From contig CALVKQ010000002.1 in the NCBI GenBank assembly GCA_944332815.1, positions 127,787 to 191,786 on the forward strand: DNA of 64,000 bases, written 5' to 3'. The position numbers and the translations under genes were made by a program. This document shows positions 33,916 to 42,807 of this stretch, in pieces (the first letter of the stretch is position 1; every line of letters starts with the position of its first letter). The notes beneath the pieces are model-generated. The model was not told the DNA's origin, did no database searches, and saw nothing but the letters and a program-made list of their open reading frames with translations. Origin of the DNA: an uncultured Clostridia bacterium (GTDB lineage Bacteria > Bacillota > Clostridia > Christensenellales > CAG-917).

Positions 33916-35202
33916 TTACTCTTTGTGCGCGGCTTCGAGAGCCTGCTTTACGTCGGCGATAAGGTCGTCGATGTTCTCTATGCCGCAGGACAGCCTGACA
34001 AGGTCGGGCGAAACTCCGCAGGCGCGGAGCTCCTCGTCCGTCATCTGACGGTGAGTGGAACTCGCCGGGTGCAGACAGCAGGATCTGGCGTCCGCAACGT
34101 GAGTTTCTATGGCTATGAGTTTGAGATGTTTCATGAAGTTCTCCGCCGCCTTGCGCCCTCCCTTCACGGTGAAGCTGACCACACCGCAGGAGCCGCCGGG
34201 CAGGTACTTCTTCGCCACTTCGTGATACTTATCCCCGGGCAGGTCGCAGTAAGTGACGTGCGACACATGCTCGTTCGCTTGCAAAAAGCGCGCCATGGCG
34301 AGCCCGTTCTCGCAGTGACGTTTCATGCGCACGTGCAGGCTTTCCAGCCCGAGGTTGAGAAGAAACGCGTTCTGCGGCGACTGTATCGCGCCGAAATCCC
34401 TCATGAGCTGCGCGGTCGCCTTGGTGATGAACGCTCCGCCGAGCCCGAACCGCTCCGTGTACGTCACGCCGTGATAGCTCTCGTCCGGAGTGCAAAGCCC
34501 CGGGAACTTGTCCGGATACGCCGTCCAGTCAAATTTGCCGCTGTCCACTATGCAGCCGCCCACCGCCGCGCCGTGTCCGTCCATGTACTTGGTGGTGGAA
34601 TGGGTCACGATGTCCGCGCCCCACTCGAAGGGACGGCAGCCCACGGGAGTGGCGAACGTATTGTCCACGATGAGAGGCACGCCGTGTGCGTGCGCCACTT
34701 TCGCGAACTTCTCTATGTCCAGCACCGTGAGCGCCGGGTTTGCAATGGTTTCGCCGAACATCGCCTTGGTGTTGGGGCGGAAAGCGGCGTTAAGCTCCTC
34801 CTCATCGGCGTCGGGCGCGACGAAAGTGAAGTCTATGCCCATACGCTTCATGGTGACGGAAAAGAGGTTGAAAGTGCCCCCGTAAATGGTGGAACTCGCC
34901 ACCACGTGATCGCCAGTGCTCGCGATGTTGAACACCGCAAAGAAGTTGGCTGCCTGACCGGAGGACGTGAGCATCGCCGCAGTGCCCCCTTCCATCTGAC
35001 ATATCTTTGCCGCAACGGTATCGTTGGTGGGGTTTTGCAGCCTTGTGTAGAAATAGCCGGAGGCTTCCAGGTCAAAGAGTTTCGCCATCGCCTCGCTGGT
35101 TTCGTAGCGGAAGGTCGTGCTCTGCACGATGGGTATCTGCCTCGGCTCGCCGTTCGCCGGCGTATAGCCGCCTTGCACGCATAAAGTTTCGATCTTGCTC
35201 AT
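33916..35202 (-). CDS. metY: O-acetylhomoserine sulfhydrylase
   Basis: 428-residue PLP enzyme of the Cys/Met metabolism family that makes homocysteine from O-acetylhomoserine and sulfide. The opening ETLCVQGGYTPANGEPRQIP, SGYFYTRLQNPTNDTVAAKI, LTSSGQAANFF, IVDNTFATPVGCRPFEWGAD and the PLP lysine in THSTTKYMDGHG all fit MetY. The start at 35202 has AAGGAG six bases away. Cotranscribed with metA (34-base gap). smpB lies 31 bases upstream. Confidence 0.96.
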   Translation of the reverse strand: MSKIETLCVQGGYTPANGEPRQIPIVQSTTFRYETSEAMAKLFDLEASGYFYTRLQNPTNDTVAAKICQMEGGTAAMLTSSGQAANFFAVFNIASTGDHVVASSTIYGGTFNLFSVTMKRMGIDFTFVAPDADEEELNAAFRPNTKAMFGETIANPALTVLDIEKFAKVAHAHGVPLIVDNTFATPVGCRPFEWGADIVTHSTTKYMDGHGAAVGGCIVDSGKFDWTAYPDKFPGLCTPDESYHGVTYTERFGLGGAFITKATAQLMRDFGAIQSPQNAFLLNLGLESLHVRMKRHCENGLAMARFLQANEHVSHVTYCDLPGDKYHEVAKKYLPGGSCGVVSFTVKGGRKAAENFMKHLKLIAIETHVADARSCCLHPASSTHRQMTDEELRACGVSPDLVRLSCGIENIDDLIADVKQALEAAHKE

Positions 35203-35233
35203 ATAAAACTCCTTTTCCGTCATTTACGATCGG

Positions 35234-35686
35234 TCATCTGGTGTTGAATTCCTTTTTTATCCTGTCCAGTTTGCGCGCTTCTTCGCGTCGTTTCAGGGTT
35301 TCGCGCTTGTCGTAAAGGTCCTTGCCTTTGCAAAGCCCCAGTTCCGCTTTTACCAGGCTGTCCTTGAAATATATTTTGAGGGGGATGACGGTGTAACCCT
35401 TCTGCTCCGTGCGCGCTTTCAGGCGGAGTATCTCGCTCTTATGGAGCAGCAGCTTGCGCGTGCGGAGAGGATCCACGTTGAAGTAGCTCCCCTTCTCGTA
35501 AGGGGAAATGTGCGCGCCCATGAGCAAAGCCTCTCCGCTCTTCAAGGACACGTAGCTGTCGCGGAGATTGACTTTGCCCAGCCGCACGGACTTCACTTCC
35601 GTGCCGACCAGCTCTATGCCTGCCTCGTAAGTTTCCTCGACGAAATACTCGTGGTAGGCTTTTTTGTTGGTGGCAATTATTTTCAT
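35234..35686 (-). CDS. smpB: SsrA-binding protein SmpB
   Basis: 150-residue tmRNA partner in trans-translation, which rescues stalled ribosomes. [30 protein letters not shown], then [23 protein letters not shown] and the basic C-terminal tail [23 protein letters not shown] are all intact. Behind its own promoter at 35729-35757. No ssrA gene in the window. Confidence 0.97.
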   Translation of the reverse strand: MKIIATNKKAYHEYFVEETYEAGIELVGTEVKSVRLGKVNLRDSYVSLKSGEALLMGAHISPYEKGSYFNVDPLRTRKLLLHKSEILRLKARTEQKGYTVIPLKIYFKDSLVKAELGLCKGKDLYDKRETLKRREEARKLDRIKKEFNTR

Positions 35687-35728
35687 CCTTCACCCTGCGC
35701 GCGGCGCGTGCGCGCCGTACACTGTTAT

Positions 35729-35757
35729 ATAATATATCCCTTTGCGATTATTTTCAA
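35729..35757 (-). promoter_or_regulatory. Promoter of smpB (and possibly metY-metA)
   Basis: TTGAAA (35752-35757), 17-base spacer, TATTAT (35729-35734) on the minus strand, about 45 bases before the smpB start. Confidence 0.75.
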
Positions 35758-35844
35758 GTTATTCGCGCGCTTTCGCTTGCGCGCGGATGCCGCCTCCCCC
35801 TGCGGCTTTTCGGATATCATCTCGCCGCAGCCGCTCGGACGGGA

Positions 35845-35871
35845 ATAAAAAAGCGGCTCGCAAGGAGCCGC
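35845..35871 (-). terminator. Terminator after secG
   Basis: GCGGCTC/GAGCCGC stem, followed on the minus strand by T7, 20 bases past the secG stop. Confidence 0.9.
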
Positions 35872-35890
35872 ATCCTTTGGCGTACAGTGC

Positions 35891-36271
35891 TTACATCCTG
35901 CCTATCTGTCCTACCACGAAGCAGATTATGGAGCAGACGAGGATGAACGCGAACAGCCCGAAGGTTATCTTTTTCAGGACGCTCTCCTTGCCCTTTTCCT
36001 TGTTCCTGCCGTAGTAGGTGTCGGAAGCACCGGATATGACTCCCACATTGTCGTTGGTCCCCTTCTGCATCATGACCACGACGATAAGCGCTATGCCTGC
36101 AACGAGCATCAGGATAAGGAACGCAAGAGTGACGTCCTGACGCACTTCGGGGTCGATCCTGCCGCCGGTCTGTTCAACGGAGGACTCGTTTTCGTTGCAC
36201 GCGGCGAGCACCACGCCGAGGACGGCGATGAGCACCACCAGTGCCATGATCAGCAATACCTTTTTCTTCAT
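35891..36271 (-). CDS. secG: SecG translocon subunit with an N-terminal lipoprotein-like leader
   Basis: 126 residues. Residues ~48-126 are a complete SecG: helix LAFLILMLVAGIALIVVVMMQKG, a Gly-rich loop (VGVISGASDTYYGRNKEKGK), and the second helix ITFGLFAFILVCSIICFVVG. Before it lies an extra MKKKVLLIMALVVLIAVLGVVLAAC leader with a lipobox-like LAAC and a polar linker (NENESSVEQTGG). SecG is normally ~75 residues without such a leader. The SecG role (assisting SecYEG protein export) is clear. Whether the leader is cleaved and lipidated is not. Promoter at 36335-36363. Confidence 0.88.
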   Translation of the reverse strand: MKKKVLLIMALVVLIAVLGVVLAACNENESSVEQTGGRIDPEVRQDVTLAFLILMLVAGIALIVVVMMQKGTNDNVGVISGASDTYYGRNKEKGKESVLKKITFGLFAFILVCSIICFVVGQIGRM

Positions 36272-36334
36272 ATCCTATAAACCTCACAGAACTTCGCGCG
36301 CGGTCACGCACGACTCCGTATTACAAGCTAGAAA

Positions 36335-36363
36335 ATTCTAGCATAGAGAAAAATATTTTGCAA
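36335..36363 (-). promoter_or_regulatory. Promoter of secG
   Basis: TTGCAA (36358-36363), 17-base spacer, TAGAAT (36335-36340) on the minus strand. The -10 lies inside a GCTAGAA-AA-TTCTAGC inverted repeat (36327-36342), a possible operator. Confidence 0.65.
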
Positions 36364-36479
36364 GCGGATTGAAGCACTTTCCCAAATCGGTGTTCCGCGC
36401 GCGTACCTCCGCAGCCCGATAAGAGTTTTACGCACCCTCCGCGCCCGAACTTCATATAATGGGGCACAAGGAGGAAGAT

Positions 36480-36959
36480 ATGGGGACTATGGAATATGCT
36501 GCCGAACTGCCTTATCCCGAGATCGAATGCGCGGAGAACCTGTCCGACGGCAAATTGCTGATGCCGAGCTACGGGGGCGCGGCAGGTGAATTGACCGCGA
36601 TCACCACCTACTGTTTCCAGCGCTATGTCACGCGCGACCGCGAGATAGCCGACGCGCTTGCCGGCATCGCGAAGGCGGAGATGCACCATCACGAACTGTT
36701 GGGCAATGCCATCGTAAAACTCGGAGGCTACCCCGTCATGGGCAGCAGGACTTATTGGAGCGGAAGTTTCGTGAACTACACCCTCGACCCAAAAAAGTTC
36801 CTGCGCGAGAACATCACCGCAGAGGAAACAGCCATCCTCAACTACGAGCGCACTGTCCTCGCACTGCGCACGGAAAGCGTCAAAACACTGCTGGAACGCA
36901 TCATCCTGGACGAAGAACTGCACATCAAGATCTTCAAGGATCTGCTCTCTTCTCTGTGA
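36480..36959 (+). CDS. Ferritin-like di-iron/manganese protein
   Basis: 159 residues in a four-helix ferritin-like pattern. Metal-ligand style motifs are GELTAITTYCFQRYV (E), KAEMHHHELLG (ExxH), AEETAILNYERT (E...E) and LDEELHIKIFKDLL (ExxH), as in rubrerythrin/CotJC/Mn-catalase relatives. No rubredoxin domain, so peroxide or oxygen defence or metal storage is possible. The ATG at 36480 is chosen from AAGGAGG five bases upstream; the in-frame ATG 21 bases earlier overlaps a TATAAT (36455-36460) that looks like this gene's -10. One of the few plus-strand genes. Confidence 0.8.
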   Translation: MGTMEYAAELPYPEIECAENLSDGKLLMPSYGGAAGELTAITTYCFQRYVTRDREIADALAGIAKAEMHHHELLGNAIVKLGGYPVMGSRTYWSGSFVNYTLDPKKFLRENITAEETAILNYERTVLALRTESVKTLLERIILDEELHIKIFKDLLSSL

Positions 36960-37000
36960 CATTCGGGAGGCGACGGGCGTCCCGTTTGCATACTGTCCGC

Positions 37001-37028
37001 AAAGAGGGGCGGATGTCCGCCCCTCTTT
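37001..37028. terminator. Bidirectional terminator between the ferritin-like gene and ywlE
   Basis: 13-base stem AAAGAGGGGCGGA/TCCGCCCCTCTTT with a 2-base loop gap, T-rich on both strands. Confidence 0.9.
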
Positions 37029-37080
37029 GTCATTCCTTTTCATTGTCTGTGCTTTTCTGTCCGCTTTACCCGAGCGTGGC

Positions 37081-37512
37081 TCACTTCCCTGCCGTCACGT
37101 GATCGTGCAACGCGCCGAGTATGCCCTCGAACACGTCCGCCACGGCGTTGTAGTCCTCCTGTGTGCCGCCGTACGGGTCGGCAACGTCCGAGCCCACGAA
37201 AAGCGAGAGGCTCTCCACCCTCATCCCGGGGTGCTTTGCCGCAAGTTTGTCGCGCTGGACGTCCGTCATGGTGAACACGAAGTCCGCGTCCTCCTCGCTC
37301 TTGCCGAACACTTTGGAGAGCCTGCTTGCTGCTTGTATCCCCCTTAACGAAAGGGTCTGCGCGGCTTTGGGGTTGACGGGGGAACCGCCCCCTTTCATGC
37401 CCGCGCTGTCCGTCACGCACTCGAACCCCACCTTGGCGGCGTAATCCGCAAACATCGCCGCCAGCATCGGCGAACGGCAGGTATTGCCCGTGCAGACGAA
37501 GACCAGCTTCAT
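37081..37512 (-). CDS. ywlE: Low-molecular-weight phosphatase, YwlE-type (protein-arginine phosphatase)
   Basis: 143 residues. P-loop VCTGNTCRSPM with nucleophile Cys and the Thr that, in YwlE, favours phospho-arginine over phospho-tyrosine. General acid Asp in VADPYGGTQEDYN. It overlaps the tsaC start by 4 bases, and the ywlC-ywlE order is as in Bacillus. If YwlE-like, it would oppose a McsB-type arginine kinase and ClpCP tagging; no McsB gene is in the window. Confidence 0.9.
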   Translation of the reverse strand: MKLVFVCTGNTCRSPMLAAMFADYAAKVGFECVTDSAGMKGGGSPVNPKAAQTLSLRGIQAASRLSKVFGKSEEDADFVFTMTDVQRDKLAAKHPGMRVESLSLFVGSDVADPYGGTQEDYNAVADVFEGILGALHDHVTAGK

Positions 37513-38492
37513 ACCGTCTTTCCTCCCACTGCTTTCATGACTCTGTTCATCACGGAAGCGGCACGCCCTTCCCCCTTCAACGCCTCCACGATGATGACAT
37601 CGTAAGTCTTCTCCGCGGTGCGCAGAGCGGAATAGACGGAGTGCATGAAGTCATCGACGTCCGCGCCCAGAGAGATGCGCTCTCTCGCGCCGAGCTCCGC
37701 CGCGTGGCAGTCCGTGAAAAGCAGCACGGGACGTTTGCCCTCCTGCACGCACCTGTCGTAGAACTCCGCCGCACGCGCTGCGTCCTCCGCGGCATACGCC
37801 TCCGCCGTGGGTGCGTAATGCTCATATTTCATGCCAGGGGACTTCGCGGTGCCTATCACCTTTCCGCTCCCCGGCGTGATGCCGAGATAGGGGGCGAGCA
37901 TCTCCGCCGTCACCGCGCCCGGACGCAGTATGACGGGGCTGCCGGAAGTGAGGTCCAAAACGGTGGACTCTATGCCCACTTCGCACTCTCCTCCGTCCAG
38001 AATGAGGGGCACTCTGCCGTTAAGGTCGTCATATACGTGCGCCGCCGAGGTCGGGGAAACGTGCTTGCTCCTGTTCGCGGAGGGCGCGGCGATGGGGAAG
38101 GAGCGCGAGATGAGCTCCCTTGCCACCGCGTTGTCCGGCATCCTGACCGCCACGGTGTTTCCGCCTGCGGTCACGACGTCGGGGATGAGGTCGGACTTCG
38201 GCAGCACCACTGTCAGCGCACCCGGCATGAACTTCTCCGCCAAAGCGTAAAACACGTCCGGGATATCGCACGCCACTTTCTCGGCGTCACTTACGCTTGC
38301 GATATGCACGATGAGCGGATTATCCTGCGGTCTTCCCTTTGCCTCGAATATCTTCCTCACCGCCTCGCCGTCGTAGGCGTTCGCGCCGAGTCCGTACACG
38401 GTTTCGGTGGGGAAAACCACCAATTCGCCGTTTTTTATCAGCGAAACGGCTTCGTCAAGCCCTTCTTGTGCATTTACGATGCGAGTTATCAT
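37509..38492 (-). CDS. tsaC: L-threonylcarbamoyladenylate synthase (Sua5/YwlC)
   Basis: 327 residues. The YrdC domain, with FPTETVYGLGANA, AKGRPQDNPLIVHI and FPIAAPSANRSKHVSPTSAAHV, makes threonylcarbamoyl-AMP for the t6A37 modification of ANN-decoding tRNAs. The C-terminal Sua5 domain (after ~residue 210) is present, as in the Gram-positive long form. Coupled by 4-base overlaps to the lipoprotein gene upstream and ywlE downstream. Confidence 0.95.
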   Translation of the reverse strand: MITRIVNAQEGLDEAVSLIKNGELVVFPTETVYGLGANAYDGEAVRKIFEAKGRPQDNPLIVHIASVSDAEKVACDIPDVFYALAEKFMPGALTVVLPKSDLIPDVVTAGGNTVAVRMPDNAVARELISRSFPIAAPSANRSKHVSPTSAAHVYDDLNGRVPLILDGGECEVGIESTVLDLTSGSPVILRPGAVTAEMLAPYLGITPGSGKVIGTAKSPGMKYEHYAPTAEAYAAEDAARAAEFYDRCVQEGKRPVLLFTDCHAAELGARERISLGADVDDFMHSVYSALRTAEKTYDVIIVEALKGEGRAASVMNRVMKAVGGKTV

Positions 38493-40522
38493 TTTTCTTC
38501 GTCCGCTTTGTCCGCGCCGCCTGCGGCACGTTTTTTACGTATGACCGCCACCGTCGCTATGACCGCGCCCAGCACGACGACGGTGCACCCTGCGGCGATA
38601 AGACCTATCCCCCAATCGGGGAGCGTCGCGTCCGCAGGCGCGGCAGAGCCGGACGCTGTCAGCCTGTAAACGCAGAAGACGCCGTCATCCGCGCGCGTCC
38701 CCCACACGAACACCAAAGAGTTGTCGCTGTTGGGACTGTACAGCGTGGGACCGTAGCTGTCCGCCATGAATATTGCGTCGAGCACGACGTTATCATCGTA
38801 ATCGCCGCTCATGTTTTTGACTCCGAAACGGGTGCCGCCTTCCGTGCTGACTTTATAGATATAGCAGCCTCTCTGCACCACGGGTTTGGAGCCCGAAGTG
38901 GTGGCGATGTCGGGGAAATGCGCCGTGGAACTGCCCTCTTCTCCCTCCGCAGGCGCGATGGAGCCGTCCCTGCCCAGCAACACCCTCTTGTTGTCCGTCG
39001 TCACCGCGTAAGTATAAAAGCTCCTGAACGGGAGGATGGAGGAATATTCGAAGGGGATGACATTGTTGCCGGCGAGGTCGAACGCGCCGAAAACGTGTTT
39101 CCCGTCCTCATTCTCTATCTCCGCGATGACCATGCCGTTCTGCACGCTCACGCTTACGTAATCGTGCTCGTCGTTTTGGAACACGAGTTTGCCGTCCGCA
39201 CTGTACAGTCTGATGGCGCTGGGATACAGCCTTGCGTAGAAGTAGCCGTCCGAGCCCTGCATCATGAGGTCGTAGATGCTCACCTCTTCGCGGTCAAGCG
39301 AGCCCTCCGGACGTATGCCGAAGTTGGTGGTGAGGGAGTAGACTATGTTGAGGTTTTCGTCCAGGATGAACTGGTCGTACATCGCCTGTTTGTCCGCGCC
39401 TATTATCAGACCGAAGGAGGCGTAAGTGTAACCCTCGCGCAAGTATGAGGAGGGCACGACCACGGTGGACTCGTCCACGCTCCTGCCCGACGCGAGGTCG
39501 TAGTAGGTGTTGACGCAGTTGAGGAAGACGTGCGCGGAGGAGTATTGCGCGCGCTCCCCCGTGGCTGCGTTGTAGGTGTAGCGCAGCATCTTATAGTACT
39601 CACCGTTGTAGGCGTAGTCGTAAGAATCGGTGGAACTCACCGTCCATTCCGTATGCACGAAGAATCTGCCGTTCCCGAGATAGGTCGCTTCGGTGTAATA
39701 GTCCTCATGACCGCTCGTATTGCGGAAGACAGCGTTAGACGCAGGCTGCATCGCGCCGCCTTGTTGCAATGTGCCGGGAACGTCGTATATCACGGTTTCT
39801 CTGCCCGAGGAGGAGGAAGTGGTTTCCACGCTGACATATCTGCCGTCAAAACCGAGCACGCCGCTCACGCCGCCGTCGGACGCGACCCATCCGACAAGCT
39901 CGCCCGTGGACAGACGATAGATGGCGGTGGACGACTTCCCTCCCGTGAACGCCGGGTCGACGACGTACTTCGCCGCCACGGCGACCAATTCCCCGTCCAG
40001 AACGCGCAGCGCGCCCGAAAGCGTTTCGTCCGTCGCCGTTTCCCCGAGGGAGGAAGTCTTGTTCGCGTTGAGCAGCCATCTTCCGTTCGCGTCCAGCACG
40101 CCCACGAAAGCGTCGTTGCTGTCTATGCGCACCACCAGCACGTCACCCACCGCGTGTATCGCTTTCACGCCTGCGGATTCGGGGATGAGAAGGTCGCTCT
40201 CCTTCACCTCCGCGCTCCCGTCCTCGGGCACCTTCGCCACGGAAAGGCATCCGTTCTTGACCACTATGAAGGCGTTGAGAGAGCGGATGTAACCTATGTC
40301 GGAGTCGGGATGACTCGTATACGAAGAGAGCACTCCCCAGCCCTCCGGGAGGGTGAGGCAGAGTTCCGCACCGTCTATCTCCGCGTCCGTCGCGGCGTAA
40401 TCGCGGTAAATGTCCGCAAGATCGGGCGTTTCGGTGTTGAACTTGTTGCAGCCTAACAACGCGCCTGCCAGGGTGGCGGCGACGATGACGGCGGCGGTGA
40501 TGAGGATGACCTTCTTTTTCAT
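38489..40522 (-). CDS. Large surface lipoprotein with C-terminal transmembrane helix, function unknown
   Basis: 677 residues. A signal peptide ends in the lipobox ALLGC, with Cys25 the predicted lipidation site. A long extracellular region of repeated beta-strand segments with aromatic/Asp turns suggests a propeller-like fold. Near the end, WGIGLIAAGCTVVVLGAVIATVAV is a membrane helix followed by RKKRAAGGADKADEEK, so the protein may be held at both ends. I do not recognise the family. AAGGAG lies five bases before the ATG at 40522. 4-base overlaps with recO upstream and tsaC downstream place it in a housekeeping operon. Confidence 0.75.
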   Translation of the reverse strand: MKKKVILITAAVIVAATLAGALLGCNKFNTETPDLADIYRDYAATDAEIDGAELCLTLPEGWGVLSSYTSHPDSDIGYIRSLNAFIVVKNGCLSVAKVPEDGSAEVKESDLLIPESAGVKAIHAVGDVLVVRIDSNDAFVGVLDANGRWLLNANKTSSLGETATDETLSGALRVLDGELVAVAAKYVVDPAFTGGKSSTAIYRLSTGELVGWVASDGGVSGVLGFDGRYVSVETTSSSSGRETVIYDVPGTLQQGGAMQPASNAVFRNTSGHEDYYTEATYLGNGRFFVHTEWTVSSTDSYDYAYNGEYYKMLRYTYNAATGERAQYSSAHVFLNCVNTYYDLASGRSVDESTVVVPSSYLREGYTYASFGLIIGADKQAMYDQFILDENLNIVYSLTTNFGIRPEGSLDREEVSIYDLMMQGSDGYFYARLYPSAIRLYSADGKLVFQNDEHDYVSVSVQNGMVIAEIENEDGKHVFGAFDLAGNNVIPFEYSSILPFRSFYTYAVTTDNKRVLLGRDGSIAPAEGEEGSSTAHFPDIATTSGSKPVVQRGCYIYKVSTEGGTRFGVKNMSGDYDDNVVLDAIFMADSYGPTLYSPNSDNSLVFVWGTRADDGVFCVYRLTASGSAAPADATLPDWGIGLIAAGCTVVVLGAVIATVAVIRKKRAAGGADKADEEK

Positions 40523-41214
40523 TCTTGCTCCTTGAAATAGCTGCTGTCGGGACGCACGCCCTGCGTGCGGTAAAGAAAATCGGCGAGCAGCCTGTTTGCC
40601 CTTATTTTTATTGCTTCGGGGACGTTGCGTTCCTCCCCTGCCATAAAAGCGCGCGACGAGGCGTCCACCTTGACGGAATCCCACGGCGCACAGTGCTTGC
40701 ACATCACGCCGCCGCCCTCCGAAAGAGCCGCTTCGTCGTCCAGCACGCAGCCGCATTCCGCGCAGGTGGTAAGATCCAGCCCGTTGCCGCCCTCGCGCAG
40801 CGCGTCAAGCAGAAAATCGCAGGCGGCGTCCCTGCCCTCCTTGCCCTCGTATGCCATGGCTTTCAAAGCATTCACCGCGGCAAGAAAGACGCCGGGCTGC
40901 GGCTCGGGAGAGAGTTTTGAGAGCAGTTCGAGGATCATGCAGGCGGAATAAAACTTGTCCAGGTCCGCCGTCACGGGGGAAAACGCGTCATATTGTACAC
41001 AGTCGGTCACTATGTATCTGTCCCCTTTCCCTGCCAACATATATTCCCCGAAATTCATGGGCTCGGCGGCAAAGCGAAGTTTGGCGCGAGGTTTCAGACA
41101 CCCTCTCGCCGACGCGGTGATGCGCCCCTCTTCCGGGGACACCAAAGTCAGCACCATGTCCGACTCCCTATACGGCACCGCCCTTGTCACTATCGCTATG
41201 ACTTTCTTGTCCAT
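40519..41214 (-). CDS. recO: DNA repair protein RecO
   Basis: 231 residues. N-terminal OB fold (IAIVTRAVPYRESDMVLTLVSPEEGRITASARG), helical middle, and the zinc-binding CAECGCVLDD...GGGVMCKHC. RecO loads RecA onto SSB-coated DNA with RecR. The start at 41214 (MDKKVIAIV) fits the family; an upstream extension to 41274 has no support. Within the era-yqzL-recO order typical of Bacillota. Confidence 0.9.
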   Translation of the reverse strand: MDKKVIAIVTRAVPYRESDMVLTLVSPEEGRITASARGCLKPRAKLRFAAEPMNFGEYMLAGKGDRYIVTDCVQYDAFSPVTADLDKFYSACMILELLSKLSPEPQPGVFLAAVNALKAMAYEGKEGRDAACDFLLDALREGGNGLDLTTCAECGCVLDDEAALSEGGGVMCKHCAPWDSVKVDASSRAFMAGEERNVPEAIKIRANRLLADFLYRTQGVRPDSSYFKEQE

Positions 41215-41305
41215 TGCCCTTATCCGAGAGCGCGCGGTAAGCGTTGTAAAACTCCACTCTTCCGCTCCTTTCAAACAACGTCCACAGTTCCTTCTTCGTC
41301 ATCAT
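41168..41305 (-). CDS. yqzL: YqzL-like small protein
   Basis: 45 residues (MMTKKELWTLFERSGRVEFYN...). The W-x-x-F-x-x-(S/T)-G-x(3)-(Y/F) pattern, the size and the exact position between era and recO match the YqzL family of unknown function. No ribosome-binding site precedes the ATG, and the gene overlaps the recO start by 47 bases, so the call rests on synteny and the short motif. Confidence 0.55.
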   Translation of the reverse strand: MMTKKELWTLFERSGRVEFYNAYRALSDKGNGQESHSDSDKGGAV

Positions 41306-41424
41306 GGAGTTAGTTTGAGCGGCGCGACGGCTCTTATACGCGCGTTCCGCTGCGCTTTTGTTTTTATGCGTATGCGGCAGAAAAGACACTTCATCATGCC
41401 GTTTCGCCGTTTCAACGCCTTTTT

Positions 41425-42321
41425 TCAGTCCTTCAGGTCTTTAACGTCGTAGCCCAGCTCGCGCATGAGATACTCGCTGTCCCTCCATTCCGCCTTGACG
41501 CGGACGTAAAGGGTGAGGAATACCTGCCTCCCCGTCAGTTCTTCAAGGTCTGCGCGCGCGGCGGTGGCTATCTTTTTGAGCATACCGCCCCCCTTACCTA
41601 TCACTATGGCTTTGTGCGACTGCTTCTCGCACACCACGTCGGCGTCTATGTCGTAGATGGGCTTATCCTCGCACAGCTCGAACTTGTTGATGTTCACGCC
41701 TATGCCGTAAGGCACTTCCTTGTCCAGCAGGTACAGCGCCTTTTCGCGGATGATCTCCGCCGCCATGAAGCGCATGGTCCTGTCCGTGTACATATCGTCG
41801 GGATACATCTTCTCCCCTTCGGGGAGCAGCCTGACCGCCTCATGAAGTAGCGCGTCCAAATTCTCCCCTTTCTTTGCGGAGAGAGGGACTATTGCCTTGA
41901 CGTCGGGGATGTCCTTCATCGCCTGCATGGCGGCGAACATGGTTTCGCGCGTGACGGCGTCCTGCTTGTTGAGGGCGACTATGACGGGCGCTTTCGCGGC
42001 GAGCTGCGCCATGGTGGAGGCGTCGAACTCGCTCACTCCCTTTGCCGCGTCGACGACGTAGATCACGCCGTCCACGTCTTTCAGTCCGCTCTGCACCGAC
42101 TTCATCATGTAGCTGCCCAGCTTGTTCCTGGCGTTGAGCATGCCGGGAGTGTCGATGAAAACTATCTGCGCGTCGTCGGTGTTGACGATGCCCACTATCT
42201 TATTGCGCGTGGTCTGCGGCCGCCAGGAAACTATGGCGACTTTCTCCCCCACCAGCGAGTTGATGAGGGTGGATTTGCCGGCGTTCGGCAGCCCTGCTAT
42301 GCATATGAATCCCGATCGCAT
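41425..42321 (-). CDS. era: GTPase Era
   Basis: 298 residues. G1 GLPNAGKSTLINSLVG, G3 DTPGM, G4 NKQD, and a C-terminal KH domain with IVIGKGGGMLKKIATAAR. Binds the 3' end of 16S rRNA during 30S assembly. 18 bases downstream of ybeY in the same direction, a functional pairing as both act on 16S maturation. Confidence 0.97.
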   Translation of the reverse strand: MRSGFICIAGLPNAGKSTLINSLVGEKVAIVSWRPQTTRNKIVGIVNTDDAQIVFIDTPGMLNARNKLGSYMMKSVQSGLKDVDGVIYVVDAAKGVSEFDASTMAQLAAKAPVIVALNKQDAVTRETMFAAMQAMKDIPDVKAIVPLSAKKGENLDALLHEAVRLLPEGEKMYPDDMYTDRTMRFMAAEIIREKALYLLDKEVPYGIGVNINKFELCEDKPIYDIDADVVCEKQSHKAIVIGKGGGMLKKIATAARADLEELTGRQVFLTLYVRVKAEWRDSEYLMRELGYDVKDLKD

Positions 42322-42339
42322 CTGACTTAAAACCTCTCG

Positions 42340-42807
42340 TTATCTTTTGAGTCCTACGGCGTCCATCACCCGTTCGGCTATGCCGTTCATTTCCTTTTCG
42401 CCCTCCTCCGTCACGTGGTCGAAGCCCAGAAGGTGCAACAGCCCGTGGCAGGAGAGGAACCCAAGCTCGCGCTCGTAAGAGTGCCCGAACTCCTCCGCCT
42501 GACTGCGCGCTCTGCCGGAGGATATCATTATGCTGCCCAGCGCCACGCGGCTGCCGTCGAACGCCTCGTCGGAAAAATCCTCCTTGCCGACGGGGAGTTC
42601 GAGCGAGTCGAAGTAGGGGAAGGACAGCACATCCGTTTCCGCGTCCACATTCCTGGTTTCGCGGTTATATGTACGCACGGTTTCGCCGTCCGCGATGTCC
42701 AGGTCCACGCTGAAAATGTCCTCCTGTCCGAGGACGGCGTAGACCGCCTTTTCCACGCGGCGTATCAGCCTGCGTTCGGGATATTTCGCGCCGGTGAATT
42801 CTATCAT
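42340..42807 (-). CDS. ybeY: Endoribonuclease YbeY
   Basis: 155 residues with the zinc site HGLLHLLGFDH preceded by ALGSIMISSGRA and DVLSFPYF. Needed for 16S rRNA 3'-end maturation. The start at 42807 forms ATGA with the stop of the HD protein; the open frame extending to 43593 is not coding in that part because it overlaps the HD gene. Confidence 0.95.
   Translation of the reverse strand: MIEFTGAKYPERRLIRRVEKAVYAVLGQEDIFSVDLDIADGETVRTYNRETRNVDAETDVLSFPYFDSLELPVGKEDFSDEAFDGSRVALGSIMISSGRARSQAEEFGHSYERELGFLSCHGLLHLLGFDHVTEEGEKEMNGIAERVMDAVGLKR

Noticed and set aside
32949-35260. S-box (SAM) riboswitch for metA/metY
   Set aside because: The spacers before metA and metY are 34 and 31 bases, too short, and nothing S-box-like precedes smpB.
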